Shown here: one piece after another, positions 42,452 through 50,779 of the stretch | Numbering within the stretch: position 1 is the stretch's first letter | How the letters are laid out: each line of letters opens with the position of its first letter | From: an archaeon | GTDB lineage: Archaea; Thermoproteota; Nitrososphaeria; Nitrososphaerales; Gagatemarchaeaceae | Reading direction: 5' to 3' | Assembly (NCBI GenBank): GCA_016432545.1 | Contig: CP066694.1 | Coordinates: 1,240,001 to 1,304,000 of the forward strand | Length of the DNA stretch: 64,000 bases | Position numbers and translations under genes: made by a program | Notes under the pieces: model-generated | Databases searched by the model: none | What the model was told of the DNA's origin: nothing | What the model saw: the letters and a program-made list of their open reading frames with translations, nothing else

Positions 42452-42467
42452 CCAGGCCGGGCTACTA
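42452..42467. repeat. Direct repeat, attR
   Basis: CCAGGCCGGGCTAC followed by TA repeats the end of tRNA-Gln with 15 of 16 matches. It lies in a non-coding stretch 19 nt before the stop of the next gene. Confidence 0.75.
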
Positions 42468-42485
42468 AATCTCCTTTGCTCCATC

Positions 42486-43310
42486 CTAAACGAATCTCAC
42501 TCCCAGGACTGGCATTACGGCTATCCCGACATAGAGGAGTGCCAAGCATCCTAGGAGAGTCTTCTCAATCCTCGCCCCCGTCGCGACGCTTACACCAGCC
42601 CCAAGTATCCCAAGGCTCAGGGCCTGGAAGGCGACAAGGACAAGGGTAATGGACCTAGATTCAACCAACAGTGCAGGCCACGCCCTCTGAAAGAGCCAGT
42701 AGATGACGGAAAACCCTGCCAGAGGAACAAGAGCTGCGGAGATTGATACGACTAGGGGCGAGACCCTGGCCCTACACTTGAAGACAATCGACCCAAAGTA
42801 CAACGAGGCAAAGAGCACCGCGACAGTCACCAGAAACCACTCGATGGAGTCCGCCGAATCTTGTGCAATTGAGACAGAGAGGATTGTGATCTTCGTGCCT
42901 GTCAATGCCACTCCAACTGCGACGGCGAGAGAGAAAATCAGCGAGCCGAAGATTGAACGCACCAGGGTCGAAGAAGCACTTTCAATCGCCGCCCTCGGCA
43001 GGAGAATCCCTGCCACGACCTCCCTGAGCCTGCTCCCTTTCGACCCTGAGAAGGACCTGGGTTCATTGACCGGCCAGGAATACACCTCCTTACCCAAACC
43101 CGTAAGCGAGTATCTGCGTTCGTTGTCGCGAACAACCAGGCCTTCCAACACGTCGAGATGATGGTACAGTGCTCCCGTGCTGGTCCCTATCGCAGAGGAG
43201 AGCTCCTTCCATGTAAGCGGGCCCGAGGCGCCAAGGGTCTGAATGATCTTCCTTCGGAGAGGATGCTCGAGGACTCTGCTTACCTCCTTAGCTCTGTCTC
43301 CCCGCCCCAT
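42486..43310 (-). CDS. Winged-helix regulator fused to a membrane domain
   Basis: 274 aa. EVSRVLEHPLRRKIIQTLGA then AIGTSTGALYHHLDVLEGLV is an ArsR/MarR-type winged helix within the first 75 residues. The rest is about five to six membrane helices (SIFGSLIFSLAVAVGVALTG, ITLVLVAFQALSLGILGAGV). This one-component form couples a membrane sensor to DNA binding. Met 43310 is chosen because a TATA-like GTTTTTAAC (43332-43340) lies 26 nt upstream; an ATG at 43361 is the alternative. It lies just outside attR. Confidence 0.82.
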   Translation of the reverse strand: MGRGDRAKEVSRVLEHPLRRKIIQTLGASGPLTWKELSSAIGTSTGALYHHLDVLEGLVVRDNERRYSLTGLGKEVYSWPVNEPRSFSGSKGSRLREVVAGILLPRAAIESASSTLVRSIFGSLIFSLAVAVGVALTGTKITILSVSIAQDSADSIEWFLVTVAVLFASLYFGSIVFKCRARVSPLVVSISAALVPLAGFSVIYWLFQRAWPALLVESRSITLVLVAFQALSLGILGAGVSVATGARIEKTLLGCLALLYVGIAVMPVLGVRFV

Positions 43311-43331
43311 AGGCGTTCCCCGAACCCTGGA

Positions 43332-43341
43332 GTTAAAAACA
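43332..43341 (-). promoter_or_regulatory. TATA-like box of the membrane regulator gene
   Basis: GTTTTTAACT on the minus strand is centred about 26 nt before the ATG at 43310. Confidence 0.5.
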
Positions 43342-43516
43342 CGAGATTGGAATTGGGACACTAGCTGCGACTCGGCGACTCGGGGCGGTCGGCAGCTTGA
43401 GAGAAGTCCGGTGATTTCGGGGCACTTCGAGCCACAGGATTGAAAGTTCCACAGTATTCCAATTCCTGGAAGCCAACGGCTAAAGCCTCTCTAGTCTACG
43501 CATACCCAGGAAACAG

Positions 43517-44770
43517 TTGAAAACGCAATCCGAAAGCAAGAAAATCGCAGCGATTTCGATTCTGCTAATCCTAATGTTCGGTGCAGCCACAGCCGTCTTC
43601 GCAAAGTCAAGCCAAGCGCAGGGGAAAGGAGCAATCTCGATCCAAGGAGCAGGTGCGACCCTTCTTTCAGTCGCCACTGGGACCTCAGATACGAACTCAA
43701 CCGGGGATCATCAAGGACAGGACCAAAACGAGACTCAGCCCTCCGACTCCGCTGGGGACAACGAGACTGACGTCGGTTCAGGAGTAGAGAACGACACCTC
43801 GGGCCTTCAGGACGACCAGAACCTCAACGGGACCAACGAACTTCACTTCGCCCTAGTCCCTGTCAACTCGAGCGTGTCTGGGCACGGAGACTCAGGTCTG
43901 GAGTTCGAAGGGCTTGACCTCAGCGCCGACGCAGAAGTCGAGGGTGCACGGACGAACGCCACCTACACCTTCGTCTTGACAATCAACGGGACCACCCACT
44001 CGCTGGGGACTCTCGTCACCAACCAACAGGGCGAAGGGGAGATAGAGGCGGAGCTGGGACTACCCTCTCCTGGAGTGTACTCTTTCTCAGTCTCTCTGAA
44101 ACTCGGCTCTCTCCCTGACCTGACGGGCTCCCCCTCGGTCCAGACCGCTACCTTGGGCAATTCGTCATCTTCGGAAGACCACCAAGGGGATCAGGGCGGA
44201 GACAACCAGCAAGGCGACAGCGTCGCAGCCATACAGTTGGGCCAATTTGGCCAAGGCCAGCTCAGCCAGGCACAGGCCTCGAACCAGATTCCAGGGTACA
44301 TCACCTTCGACGGTTCGTCCGCGCAGGTCACTGTCAACGACCCGCGGTTCAGCCTGTCCGCAGGCACCTACCAAGGAAGCGGAATCTCGATAAGCATCAG
44401 CGGCTCGAACGTCGTCGGGTCGAGGGTGCTCCTCGTCGGCCTTCCTAGCAGCCTGGGAGGTTCGTCCCAACGCCTTCTAGTCACGTTCGACGGAACCCGG
44501 GTCACCAAGGCGTCATCTCTCTCAGAAGTGCTAGAGTCTACCTCCTCTGACCAGCCGACGTACCTAGTCGCGAACACCGCCGCTGGACTCGCCCTTCTGA
44601 TCTCGATACCTCACTTCTCCACCCACACCATCAGCATTCTTCCCATTACAGCAGCCTTGGGAGGCATCCTGACCCTGAACGGGCTCACGATGTTCCTCTC
44701 AATGTCCGCCATCGGCGTCGCAATATTCGCTGCCTATACACGGAGGAGAGTCTATTCGCCTCTGGCGTAG
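43517..44770 (+). CDS. Acidic, Ser/Thr-rich secreted protein with C-terminal anchor
   Basis: 417 aa starting at a TTG. A signal segment (IAAISILLILMFGAATAVFA) is followed by a Gln/Asp/Asn-rich region with many Asn-X-Ser/Thr sites (NST, NET, NGT, NSS, NAT), then two beta-rich domains (FVLTINGTTHSLGTLVTNQQ; SLSAGTYQGSGISISISGSN) and a final membrane helix (LTMFLSMSAIGVAIFAAYTR) with a basic stop. It looks like a surface-layer or pilin-associated glycoprotein, but no family was identified. Confidence 0.7.
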   Translation: MKTQSESKKIAAISILLILMFGAATAVFAKSSQAQGKGAISIQGAGATLLSVATGTSDTNSTGDHQGQDQNETQPSDSAGDNETDVGSGVENDTSGLQDDQNLNGTNELHFALVPVNSSVSGHGDSGLEFEGLDLSADAEVEGARTNATYTFVLTINGTTHSLGTLVTNQQGEGEIEAELGLPSPGVYSFSVSLKLGSLPDLTGSPSVQTATLGNSSSSEDHQGDQGGDNQQGDSVAAIQLGQFGQGQLSQAQASNQIPGYITFDGSSAQVTVNDPRFSLSAGTYQGSGISISISGSNVVGSRVLLVGLPSSLGGSSQRLLVTFDGTRVTKASSLSEVLESTSSDQPTYLVANTAAGLALLISIPHFSTHTISILPITAALGGILTLNGLTMFLSMSAIGVAIFAAYTRRRVYSPLA

Positions 44771-44786
44771 AACTCTCCTCGCCTCC

Positions 44787-44802
44787 CATTTTTTCTTGTT
44801 TC
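44787..44802 (+). terminator. T-rich archaeal terminator candidate
   Basis: ATTTTTTCTTGTTT begins about 20 nt after the stop of the acidic secreted-protein gene. A run of T without a hairpin is the common archaeal terminator. Confidence 0.5.
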
Positions 44803-44891
44803 CAAGGCTCTGAGAGCATGCCGAGCCAGACTCAACTGCCAGACGATCTTCGCAGTGGCCGTTGCAACTCGCCCCCAAGTCGGGGAGACGA

Positions 44892-46490
44892 ATGAAGGGT
44901 CTCTCACCTGCCGTCGCAGCTCTGGCTCTAATCTCGATGATGCTCACCCCCTCGATTGGGGTGGTTGCCACCTCCTCCCCCACCTGCGGCTCGACAATCT
45001 CTGGATCTGTCACCCTTAGCGCGGACATCGGCCCTTGCTCTGGTGACGGCCTGTTGGTCGGGGCAGACGGGAGTTCTCTCAATTGCGCGGGCCACGCAAT
45101 ACGCGGGACGGGAGTAAACACGGGGATCAGTGTCGCCGGGAGGGACTCCGTCGCAGTCACGAAGTGCAAGGTCATCGGTTTCGCTGTCGGCTACCTGGTC
45201 TCGGCATCGTCGAACGTCCTCGTCGCAAAGAGCGGGGCAACGGGGAACGGACGTGACGGATTCGTGTTCGACTCATCATCCAATCTGAAGGTCACATCAG
45301 ATCAAGCACTCCTTAACGGCTGGTCGGGATTCCACTTCAGCTCTTCTTCGCTGGCGACCCTGAAGGGCGACTCGGCCAAGAACAACTCCGCGTCCGGCTT
45401 CAATCTCCAGTCTACTTCTTCGAGCAAGCTCCTTTCCAACACGGCTAAGTTCAACAAGGACTCCGGGTTCTGGCTTCGGCTCTCGACCTCCAACACACTT
45501 AGGTCCGACCAGGCCCTTGCGAACGGCTACGCGGGCTTCCGATTCGAGAACTCTTCTTCGAGCCTCCTGAAAGGGAGCAAGTCGATGCAGAACGCACTTC
45601 AGGGGTTCTACTTCTACGCCTCGACGGGCAATAGTGTGCTCGGCAACACTGCCCTTAGAAACGGAGGCGGGGGGTTCTACGAGACCACGGGGTCGAACTC
45701 CAATACGCTCGTGGGGAACAGCGCAGTGCACGACGGGTCCATCGGATTCTTCGTGGACTCCTCTGCTTCGAATACTCTGCGGAGCAACACTGCCAACTTC
45801 AACACCTTCTACGGATTCGCACTCCACGGCGTCAAGAACACCGTCGTCTCGGCAAACAAGGCGACGAGCAATGCCCACGATGGGTTCTTCCTCGATGGGG
45901 GGTCATCGAATCAGCTGACCTCCAATAAGGCTATCACGAACGGTTATGCCGGATTCCTGCTGCACGACTCCTCGAGCAACACACTCAGCACAAACAGCGC
46001 GTCGAAGAACTCTCTCGTTGGCTACTACCTGACCGGTTCTTCGAATCTGAACGCGCTAAATGTCAATCTCGCACTTTCCAACGGCGACGTGGGCTTCTTC
46101 ATCAGCTCTGCCTCTAACAACCTAACTGGAAACAGGGCCAATCTGAACGAGGACGATGGTTTTGTGGTGTGGAGTACGACGTCGAACTTCCTCAAAGGAA
46201 ACACAGCCGGCTACAACAAGCATGACGGATACGTGGTCCACAGCTCTACGCTAATCACGCTTGCGTCCAACGTCGCCCTCCGGAACTCTGACACCGGCTT
46301 TTTCCTCGACAGCTCCAGCGCGAACACCATCAGCTCAAACGCCTCTGACCTGAACCACTTCTGGGGTTACTTTGACAACAGCGCCGGCCAGGGCACCGCG
46401 GGGACGGCAAACACCTATTCTCAGAACGAGGGCAGTGGCAACGGAGTCGCAGGATCGGCTCCTCACGGTCTTTGCTCGCCGCAGTCATAG
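44892..46490 (+). CDS. Secreted right-handed beta-helix (PbH1/NosD-like) protein, larger paralogue
   Basis: 532 aa from ATG 44892 (signal segment KGLSPAVAALALISMMLTPS; an upstream TTG at 44862 would put extra residues before it). The mature region starts with a CGSTISGSVTLSADIGPCSG motif like the paralogue at 24610-25803, then has about 18 coils of 23-24 residues with phrases such as NGRDGFVFDSSSNLKVTSDQ and SNAHDGFFLDGGSSNQLTSN. Repeat units are diverged rather than identical. Probably an exported carbohydrate-active or adhesive surface protein. Operon partners: none. Confidence 0.85.
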   Translation: MKGLSPAVAALALISMMLTPSIGVVATSSPTCGSTISGSVTLSADIGPCSGDGLLVGADGSSLNCAGHAIRGTGVNTGISVAGRDSVAVTKCKVIGFAVGYLVSASSNVLVAKSGATGNGRDGFVFDSSSNLKVTSDQALLNGWSGFHFSSSSLATLKGDSAKNNSASGFNLQSTSSSKLLSNTAKFNKDSGFWLRLSTSNTLRSDQALANGYAGFRFENSSSSLLKGSKSMQNALQGFYFYASTGNSVLGNTALRNGGGGFYETTGSNSNTLVGNSAVHDGSIGFFVDSSASNTLRSNTANFNTFYGFALHGVKNTVVSANKATSNAHDGFFLDGGSSNQLTSNKAITNGYAGFLLHDSSSNTLSTNSASKNSLVGYYLTGSSNLNALNVNLALSNGDVGFFISSASNNLTGNRANLNEDDGFVVWSTTSNFLKGNTAGYNKHDGYVVHSSTLITLASNVALRNSDTGFFLDSSSANTISSNASDLNHFWGYFDNSAGQGTAGTANTYSQNEGSGNGVAGSAPHGLCSPQS

Positions 46491-46619
46491 ACTGTCGCGG
46501 GTATCTTCTGACCATTTTAGAGCATGAATGGATATATACGGTAAGAGTCCCCGAACGACCTGCGAGAAGCTTGACCGAAGTTGGTACACGGGGCGCCGCG
46601 TATTCCTGGCCTCTGTACG

Positions 46620-46641
46620 GCTATAGTTGGTAGAACCAACT
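46620..46641 (+). promoter_or_regulatory. Aromatic operon promoter with inverted repeat
   Basis: A TATA-like GCTATAG (46619-46625) is followed by the inverted repeat AGTTGG-TAGAA-CCAACT (46625-46641, 6-bp arms). The expected start of transcription is near 46650, just past the repeat, so a repressor bound there would block it. A second, stronger AT run (ATATATAC, 46532-46539) lies further upstream. Confidence 0.45.
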
Positions 46642-46660
46642 CCAGCATTCTCGCGATTCT

Positions 46661-46666
46661 GGAGGG
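46661..46666 (+). promoter_or_regulatory. Ribosome binding site of aspartate kinase gene
   Basis: GGAGGG lies about 10 nt before TTG 46676. This deciding element favours TTG over the ATG at 46672, whose frame closes after five codons. Confidence 0.6.
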
Positions 46667-46675
46667 ATTTCATGC

Positions 46676-47899
46676 TTGAACAAGACTGACTTGCAGGACA
46701 CGGTCGTCGTGAAGTTCGGGGGCTCCGTCCTCGAGGACGAGCGCTCGATAGGCCAAGCGGCCGCCCTGATCAGGGACGCTATGTCCCAGGGCAAGGGCGT
46801 GGTTGTAGTGGTCTCAGCGATGAAGGGTGTCACCGACAACCTCCTCAGCCTCTCCAAGGGCGTCAACCCCAACATGGATCCCTCCCTCCTCGACGAGCTG
46901 CTCTCCTCCGGCGAGAAGACCAGCGCACGCCTGGTCGCAGCAGCCCTCTCCTCCCACGGCCTGAAGCCGGTCGTCGTTGACCCCGACAGCCCCCTGTGGC
47001 CGGTAATTACTGACGACCGGCACCAGGACGCCAACCCTCTCCTAGAAGCGACCAGGGAGAACGTCCGCACGGGCCTCCTTCCCTCGATTCTGAAAGGCGA
47101 GGTCCCTGTAGTGTGCGGCTTCCTCGGAAGGACGCAGAAGGGGAAGATCACGACGCTCGGACGCGGAGGGAGCGACACCACTGCGGTCCTCATCGGGAAC
47201 TGCCTCGGCTCCAAAGAAGTGATACTCATCAAAGACGTAGAGGGTGTCTACACGAGCGACCCGGCCCGCGTGAAGAATCCGCACCTCATCGAGAGCCTGA
47301 ACGGCGAGGAGGCCGAGATGCTCGCGGCGGGCGGAGCGAAGTTCCTCCATCTGAAGGCTCTGCGCTATCAGCCTCCGGGGCTGAAGATCCGCGTCACCAG
47401 CCTGGGTCGGCCAGAGTCGGGCACCGTGATCGAGGGCGACATCCCGGACATCGGGGTCGAGGTCTCGAGAACAGGAGTCTCGATGGTCACGATCGTGGGG
47501 ATCGACACGGCGAGCCTTGACTCCCTCACGGCGATCGCCAGGGCCATCCGCAACGGAGAGACTTCCATCCACGCGCTTTCGCTCGAGTCTTCTTCGGCAA
47601 TCTTCTACGTATCAGGCGACCAGGGAGTCCTAGACAGAGTGCACCAGGTGCTAATAGACGGCCGCCTGGGGAAAGCGGTCTCGTCCTTTGACGGCCTCGC
47701 GATGGTCTCCATCAGGGGCAAGGCTCTCGAGACCCAACCCGGCGTCATCCAAAGGATCACCCAGCCTCTTGCCAGGGCGAGCATGAACCTCTACGGCATA
47801 GTGACCATACAGTCTTCGATCAGGGTCTTCGTCTCCGCGGACCAGGCCCACAAGGCGGCCCGACTGATCAAGGAAGCGATGCTGGTGGACGAGCAATGA
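46676..47899 (+). CDS. lysC: Aspartate kinase
   Basis: 407 aa, phosphorylates aspartate. VVVKFGGSVLEDERSIGQAA at the N-terminus binds ATP phosphates (KFGGS), TTLGRGGSDTTAVLIG near residue 160 is the substrate site, and KDVEGVYTSDP near 186 the nucleotide site. The C-terminal 130 residues contain ACT-like domains (MVTIVGIDTAS, MVSIRGKAL), which are usually allosteric sites. It opens the aromatic operon; aspartate semialdehyde made by its product is needed by the ADH synthase three genes later. Confidence 0.95.
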   Translation: MNKTDLQDTVVVKFGGSVLEDERSIGQAAALIRDAMSQGKGVVVVVSAMKGVTDNLLSLSKGVNPNMDPSLLDELLSSGEKTSARLVAAALSSHGLKPVVVDPDSPLWPVITDDRHQDANPLLEATRENVRTGLLPSILKGEVPVVCGFLGRTQKGKITTLGRGGSDTTAVLIGNCLGSKEVILIKDVEGVYTSDPARVKNPHLIESLNGEEAEMLAAGGAKFLHLKALRYQPPGLKIRVTSLGRPESGTVIEGDIPDIGVEVSRTGVSMVTIVGIDTASLDSLTAIARAIRNGETSIHALSLESSSAIFYVSGDQGVLDRVHQVLIDGRLGKAVSSFDGLAMVSIRGKALETQPGVIQRITQPLARASMNLYGIVTIQSSIRVFVSADQAHKAARLIKEAMLVDEQ

Positions 47900-48960
47900 G
47901 GGAACTGAAGGCCGCCCTTCTGGGCGCGACGGGGGCGGTGGGCCAGAGGTACGTCTCGATGCTCGGCGACCATCCCTACATCAAACTCGAGCGGCTGATG
48001 GGCGGGGAGTCGGCGGGCAAGCGATACTCCGACGCCACGCGCTGGCTCCTCCCCACTGACCTGCCGGCCGAGTTCGCTTCAAAGAGAGTTCTCCCAGCGA
48101 GCCCGAAGAACGCCTCTGGTTGCGAACTGGTCTTCTCGGCTCTGCCTTCCGAGGCGGCTTCAGCCATCGAGCCTGCCTTCGCAAAGGCTGGGTTCCAAGT
48201 TGTCAGCGAAGCCTCGGCGCACCGGATGGACGCCGATGTTCCCCTCATAGTCCCCGAGGTCAATCCCGACCACTTGTCCCTGGTCGAAACCCAGAGGCGA
48301 CGGCGGCGCTGGCCCGGGTCGCTCGCGACGACTCCCAACTGCACCGTCACCGGGCTCGCAATGGTCCTCAAGCCTCTCGGAGACCGCTTCACGCTCAGGA
48401 AAGCCATAGTCACTTCTATGCAGGCGATCTCAGGAGCCGGCTTCCCCGGAGTGCCGTCTCTCCTGATTACGGAGAACGTCATACCTTACATCAAGGACGA
48501 AGAGGACAAAGTCGAGGCTGAGTCGCGCAAGATCCTGGGGGCGGCGAGCAAAGGGTCCATCAGCCCGTCCGGCCTGGAGATGGCGATTTCGTGCAACCGG
48601 GTCCCGGTCGTCGACGGCCATCTCGAGACGCTCTACGCTGAGTTCGAGGAGCCGGTCAGCCCCTCCGAGGCGACGAAGGCCCTGAGCTCCTTCAAGGGGG
48701 TCCCGCAGGAGCTCCGCCTCCCCACCGCCCCCGACCGCCCGATAATCGTAAGGCAGGAGCACGACCGTCCCCAACCGAGGCTCGACAGGCTAGCCGGAAG
48801 CGTCCCGGGGATGAGCGTGGTCGTAGGGCGTATCCGGAAGGGGATAGGAAGGAACTCCATCCAGCTGACCCTGCTTTCGCACAACACAATCCGGGGTGCG
48901 GCCGGAACGGCCATCCTCACATCGGAGCTGATGGCATCCAAGGGGTACCTGGGCCGATAG
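47896..48960 (+). CDS. asd: Aspartate-semialdehyde dehydrogenase
   Basis: 354 aa. KAALLGATGAVGQRYVSML is the NADP(H) loop, ATTPNCTVTGLAM near residue 150 contains the catalytic Cys, and QAISGAGFPGVPSL near 173 and IQLTLLSHNTIRGAAGTAIL near 320 are archaeal/fungal-type Asd signatures. The ATG overlaps the preceding stop (ATGA). It makes L-aspartate semialdehyde, which the next enzyme condenses to begin the archaeal DHQ route, besides serving Thr/Met/Lys. Confidence 0.95.
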   Translation: MRELKAALLGATGAVGQRYVSMLGDHPYIKLERLMGGESAGKRYSDATRWLLPTDLPAEFASKRVLPASPKNASGCELVFSALPSEAASAIEPAFAKAGFQVVSEASAHRMDADVPLIVPEVNPDHLSLVETQRRRRRWPGSLATTPNCTVTGLAMVLKPLGDRFTLRKAIVTSMQAISGAGFPGVPSLLITENVIPYIKDEEDKVEAESRKILGAASKGSISPSGLEMAISCNRVPVVDGHLETLYAEFEEPVSPSEATKALSSFKGVPQELRLPTAPDRPIIVRQEHDRPQPRLDRLAGSVPGMSVVVGRIRKGIGRNSIQLTLLSHNTIRGAAGTAILTSELMASKGYLGR

Positions 48961-48962
48961 CC

Positions 48963-49751
48963 ATGGTCACCGGAAAGGCGCTCAGGCTCTCTAGGACGAC
49001 CAGCAACGGCAGGATGCTGTGCATACCGATGGACCACTCACTCACGAACGGCCCGATACCAGGCCTGGAGTACCCGGACGAAGTAGTCAAAGCCGTGGCC
49101 CACGGCGGGGCGACCTCTGTCCTGGCCCACAAGGGCTTCCTCCGCTCGCTGAAAGAGCCTCCCCTGATAGGCACGATACTACACCTTTCCGCCAGTACGG
49201 GCATGGGCCCCACCCCGAATCGCAAGGTGATCGTCTCGTCAGTCCAGGAGGGGGTCAGGCTTGGTGCCGACGCGATATCCCTCCACATCAACATCGGCAA
49301 CGCCCATGAGCCAGAGATGCTCTCTCAGCTGGGCTCTGTCGCGGACGAGTGCGACTCGATGCAATTCCCCCTCATCGCCATGATGTACCCGAGAGGGGAG
49401 GCAGTCAAGGACCCCTCAGACCCCGAGGTGGTCGCTCACGTCGCAAGAGTAGGCGCCGAGGCTGGGGCTGACATCGTGAAGACAGTTTACACCGGCAGCG
49501 CGGAGTCCTTCAGGGAGGTGGTGAGAAAATGCCCCGTGCCGGTAGTGCTCGCAGGAGGCTCGAAGGTCGACTCGGACCAGGGCCTCCTCGAAATGGCTCA
49601 GGCTGCAATGACTGCCGGTGCCATGGGCGTCACCTTCGGGCGCAACGTCTTCCAACACAAGGACCCGGCAGGGATCGTCCGCGCGCTCCGACGTGTAGTC
49701 ATCGACCGTAGCTCAGTCGCAGAGGGGTTGGAGTCGCTGAAGCATGCCTGA
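48963..49751 (+). CDS. 2-amino-3,7-dideoxy-D-threo-hept-6-ulosonate (ADH) synthase
   Basis: 262 aa class I aldolase. CIPMDHSLTNGPIPGLEYP near residue 19 carries the catalytic Asp, MMYPRGE near 140 the Tyr and DIVKTVYTGS near 176 the Schiff-base Lys. It belongs to the MJ0400-like family, which condenses 6-deoxy-5-ketofructose-1-phosphate with aspartate semialdehyde. Neighbouring aspartate kinase, Asd and DHQ synthase II all confirm this role. It starts 2 nt after asd. Confidence 0.93.
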   Translation: MVTGKALRLSRTTSNGRMLCIPMDHSLTNGPIPGLEYPDEVVKAVAHGGATSVLAHKGFLRSLKEPPLIGTILHLSASTGMGPTPNRKVIVSSVQEGVRLGADAISLHINIGNAHEPEMLSQLGSVADECDSMQFPLIAMMYPRGEAVKDPSDPEVVAHVARVGAEAGADIVKTVYTGSAESFREVVRKCPVPVVLAGGSKVDSDQGLLEMAQAAMTAGAMGVTFGRNVFQHKDPAGIVRALRRVVIDRSSVAEGLESLKHA

Positions 49752-50760
49752 GCCCCACAAAGAAGTCGTCCTGAGGGTCGGTCCCGAAGGCCTTAGTGCC
49801 GAAACAGCAAGGCTCGCCCGTGAAGTCGGGGTGACACGTGTCATCTCGGAGCCCGGGGGGGCCGACTCGGATCGCCTCGGCGGCCTTGAGCTGGTAACCA
49901 TCTCGGAAGAGCCGGGCCCGGAGAATTCCAGTTGGATCGTAATTCGAGGCGCAGCAGACGTGGCCCGCGCGGTCGACGCCAGCGCGAGGCGACAGCCATT
50001 CGTGGTCGTCGAATGCGCCGACTGGACAGTGATTCCGCTCGAGAACCTGGTGGCCGAGTTCAGGAGGAGGGGCAAGAAGATCCTCGCGTACGCAGCCACA
50101 GCGCAGGACGTCGAGACCGCTTTCGGCGTCCTTGAGAAGGGAGTAGACGGTGTCGTGGTCCCCCCCGCGTTGCTAGGCTCCGCGAGGTCTCTCTCACGCG
50201 GCAGAAGCGGCGAAGTGGCGGTGGTGGCGGCCAAGGTGACTAGGGTCGTCGACGCAGGGCTCGGGGACCGCGCGTGCATCGACACGACCTCCGAGCTGGA
50301 GAACGGTCAGGGGTTGCTCGTGGGGAGCAGGGCGAACTTCTTCTTCCTTGTGCACGGAGAGACTATTCCCTCGCAATACATCCCCGCCCGGCCCTTCAGG
50401 GTCAACGCCGGAGCCCTTCACTCCTACGTACTCTCCCCCGACGGGAATACAAGGTACCTCTCCGAACTCGAGCCGCCGGACAGGGTTAGGATCGTAGACT
50501 CCCGAGGAGGCTGGCGAGAAGCCACCGTGGGCCGAGTCAAGATTGAGCGGAGGCCCTTGGTCCTCGTCGAGGCCGAGTCCGGCGGGGCGTCAGGAACGGT
50601 GATACTCCAGAAAGCAGAGACCATCCGACTGGTCCGGCCCGACGGGACTGCGGTCTCGGTGACCGACCTCAAGCCTGGCGAGTCCGTGCTCGCGCACACG
50701 GAGGCATCCGCGGGACGCCACTTCGGCGGTGAAGTTGACGAGCGCATCGTCGAGAAGTAA
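49744..50760 (+). CDS. 3-dehydroquinate synthase II
   Basis: 338 aa, the NAD-dependent MJ1249-type enzyme that oxidatively deaminates the ADH product and cyclises it to 3-dehydroquinate. ARRQPFVVVECADWTVIPLE near residue 80, GKKILAYAATAQDVETAFGV near 113, and GLLVGSRANFFFLVHGET near 196 are its conserved blocks, as is GALHSYVLSPDGNTRYLSEL near 226. It overlaps the end of the aldolase gene by 8 nt. With that gene, it replaces classical AroB and DAHP synthase. Confidence 0.94.
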   Translation: MPEPHKEVVLRVGPEGLSAETARLAREVGVTRVISEPGGADSDRLGGLELVTISEEPGPENSSWIVIRGAADVARAVDASARRQPFVVVECADWTVIPLENLVAEFRRRGKKILAYAATAQDVETAFGVLEKGVDGVVVPPALLGSARSLSRGRSGEVAVVAAKVTRVVDAGLGDRACIDTTSELENGQGLLVGSRANFFFLVHGETIPSQYIPARPFRVNAGALHSYVLSPDGNTRYLSELEPPDRVRIVDSRGGWREATVGRVKIERRPLVLVEAESGGASGTVILQKAETIRLVRPDGTAVSVTDLKPGESVLAHTEASAGRHFGGEVDERIVEK

Positions 50761-50779
50761 CTCGGGGGGTCGCCGGACG

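Larger units (their letters stand above)
41282..42467. mobile_element. Relic of a tRNA-Gln-integrated element
   Basis: The 1.2 kb segment lies between two copies of the tRNA 3' end. It holds an integrase N-terminal fragment and one zinc-ribbon membrane-protein gene, and its bases look more AT-rich than the surrounding DNA. The segment is much too short for a complete virus or plasmid, so it is either a deletion remnant or a minimal satellite. Whether it is still mobile is not known. Confidence 0.65.

Noticed and set aside
42269-42649. Plus-strand open frame of 126 codons across attR
   Set aside because: No recognisable domain, runs through the att copy and lies antisense to the membrane regulator; no integrase catalytic residues.
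44892-46490. Alternative start TTG 44862 for the larger beta-helix protein
   Set aside because: It would place ten unrelated residues before an already complete signal segment beginning at ATG 44892.
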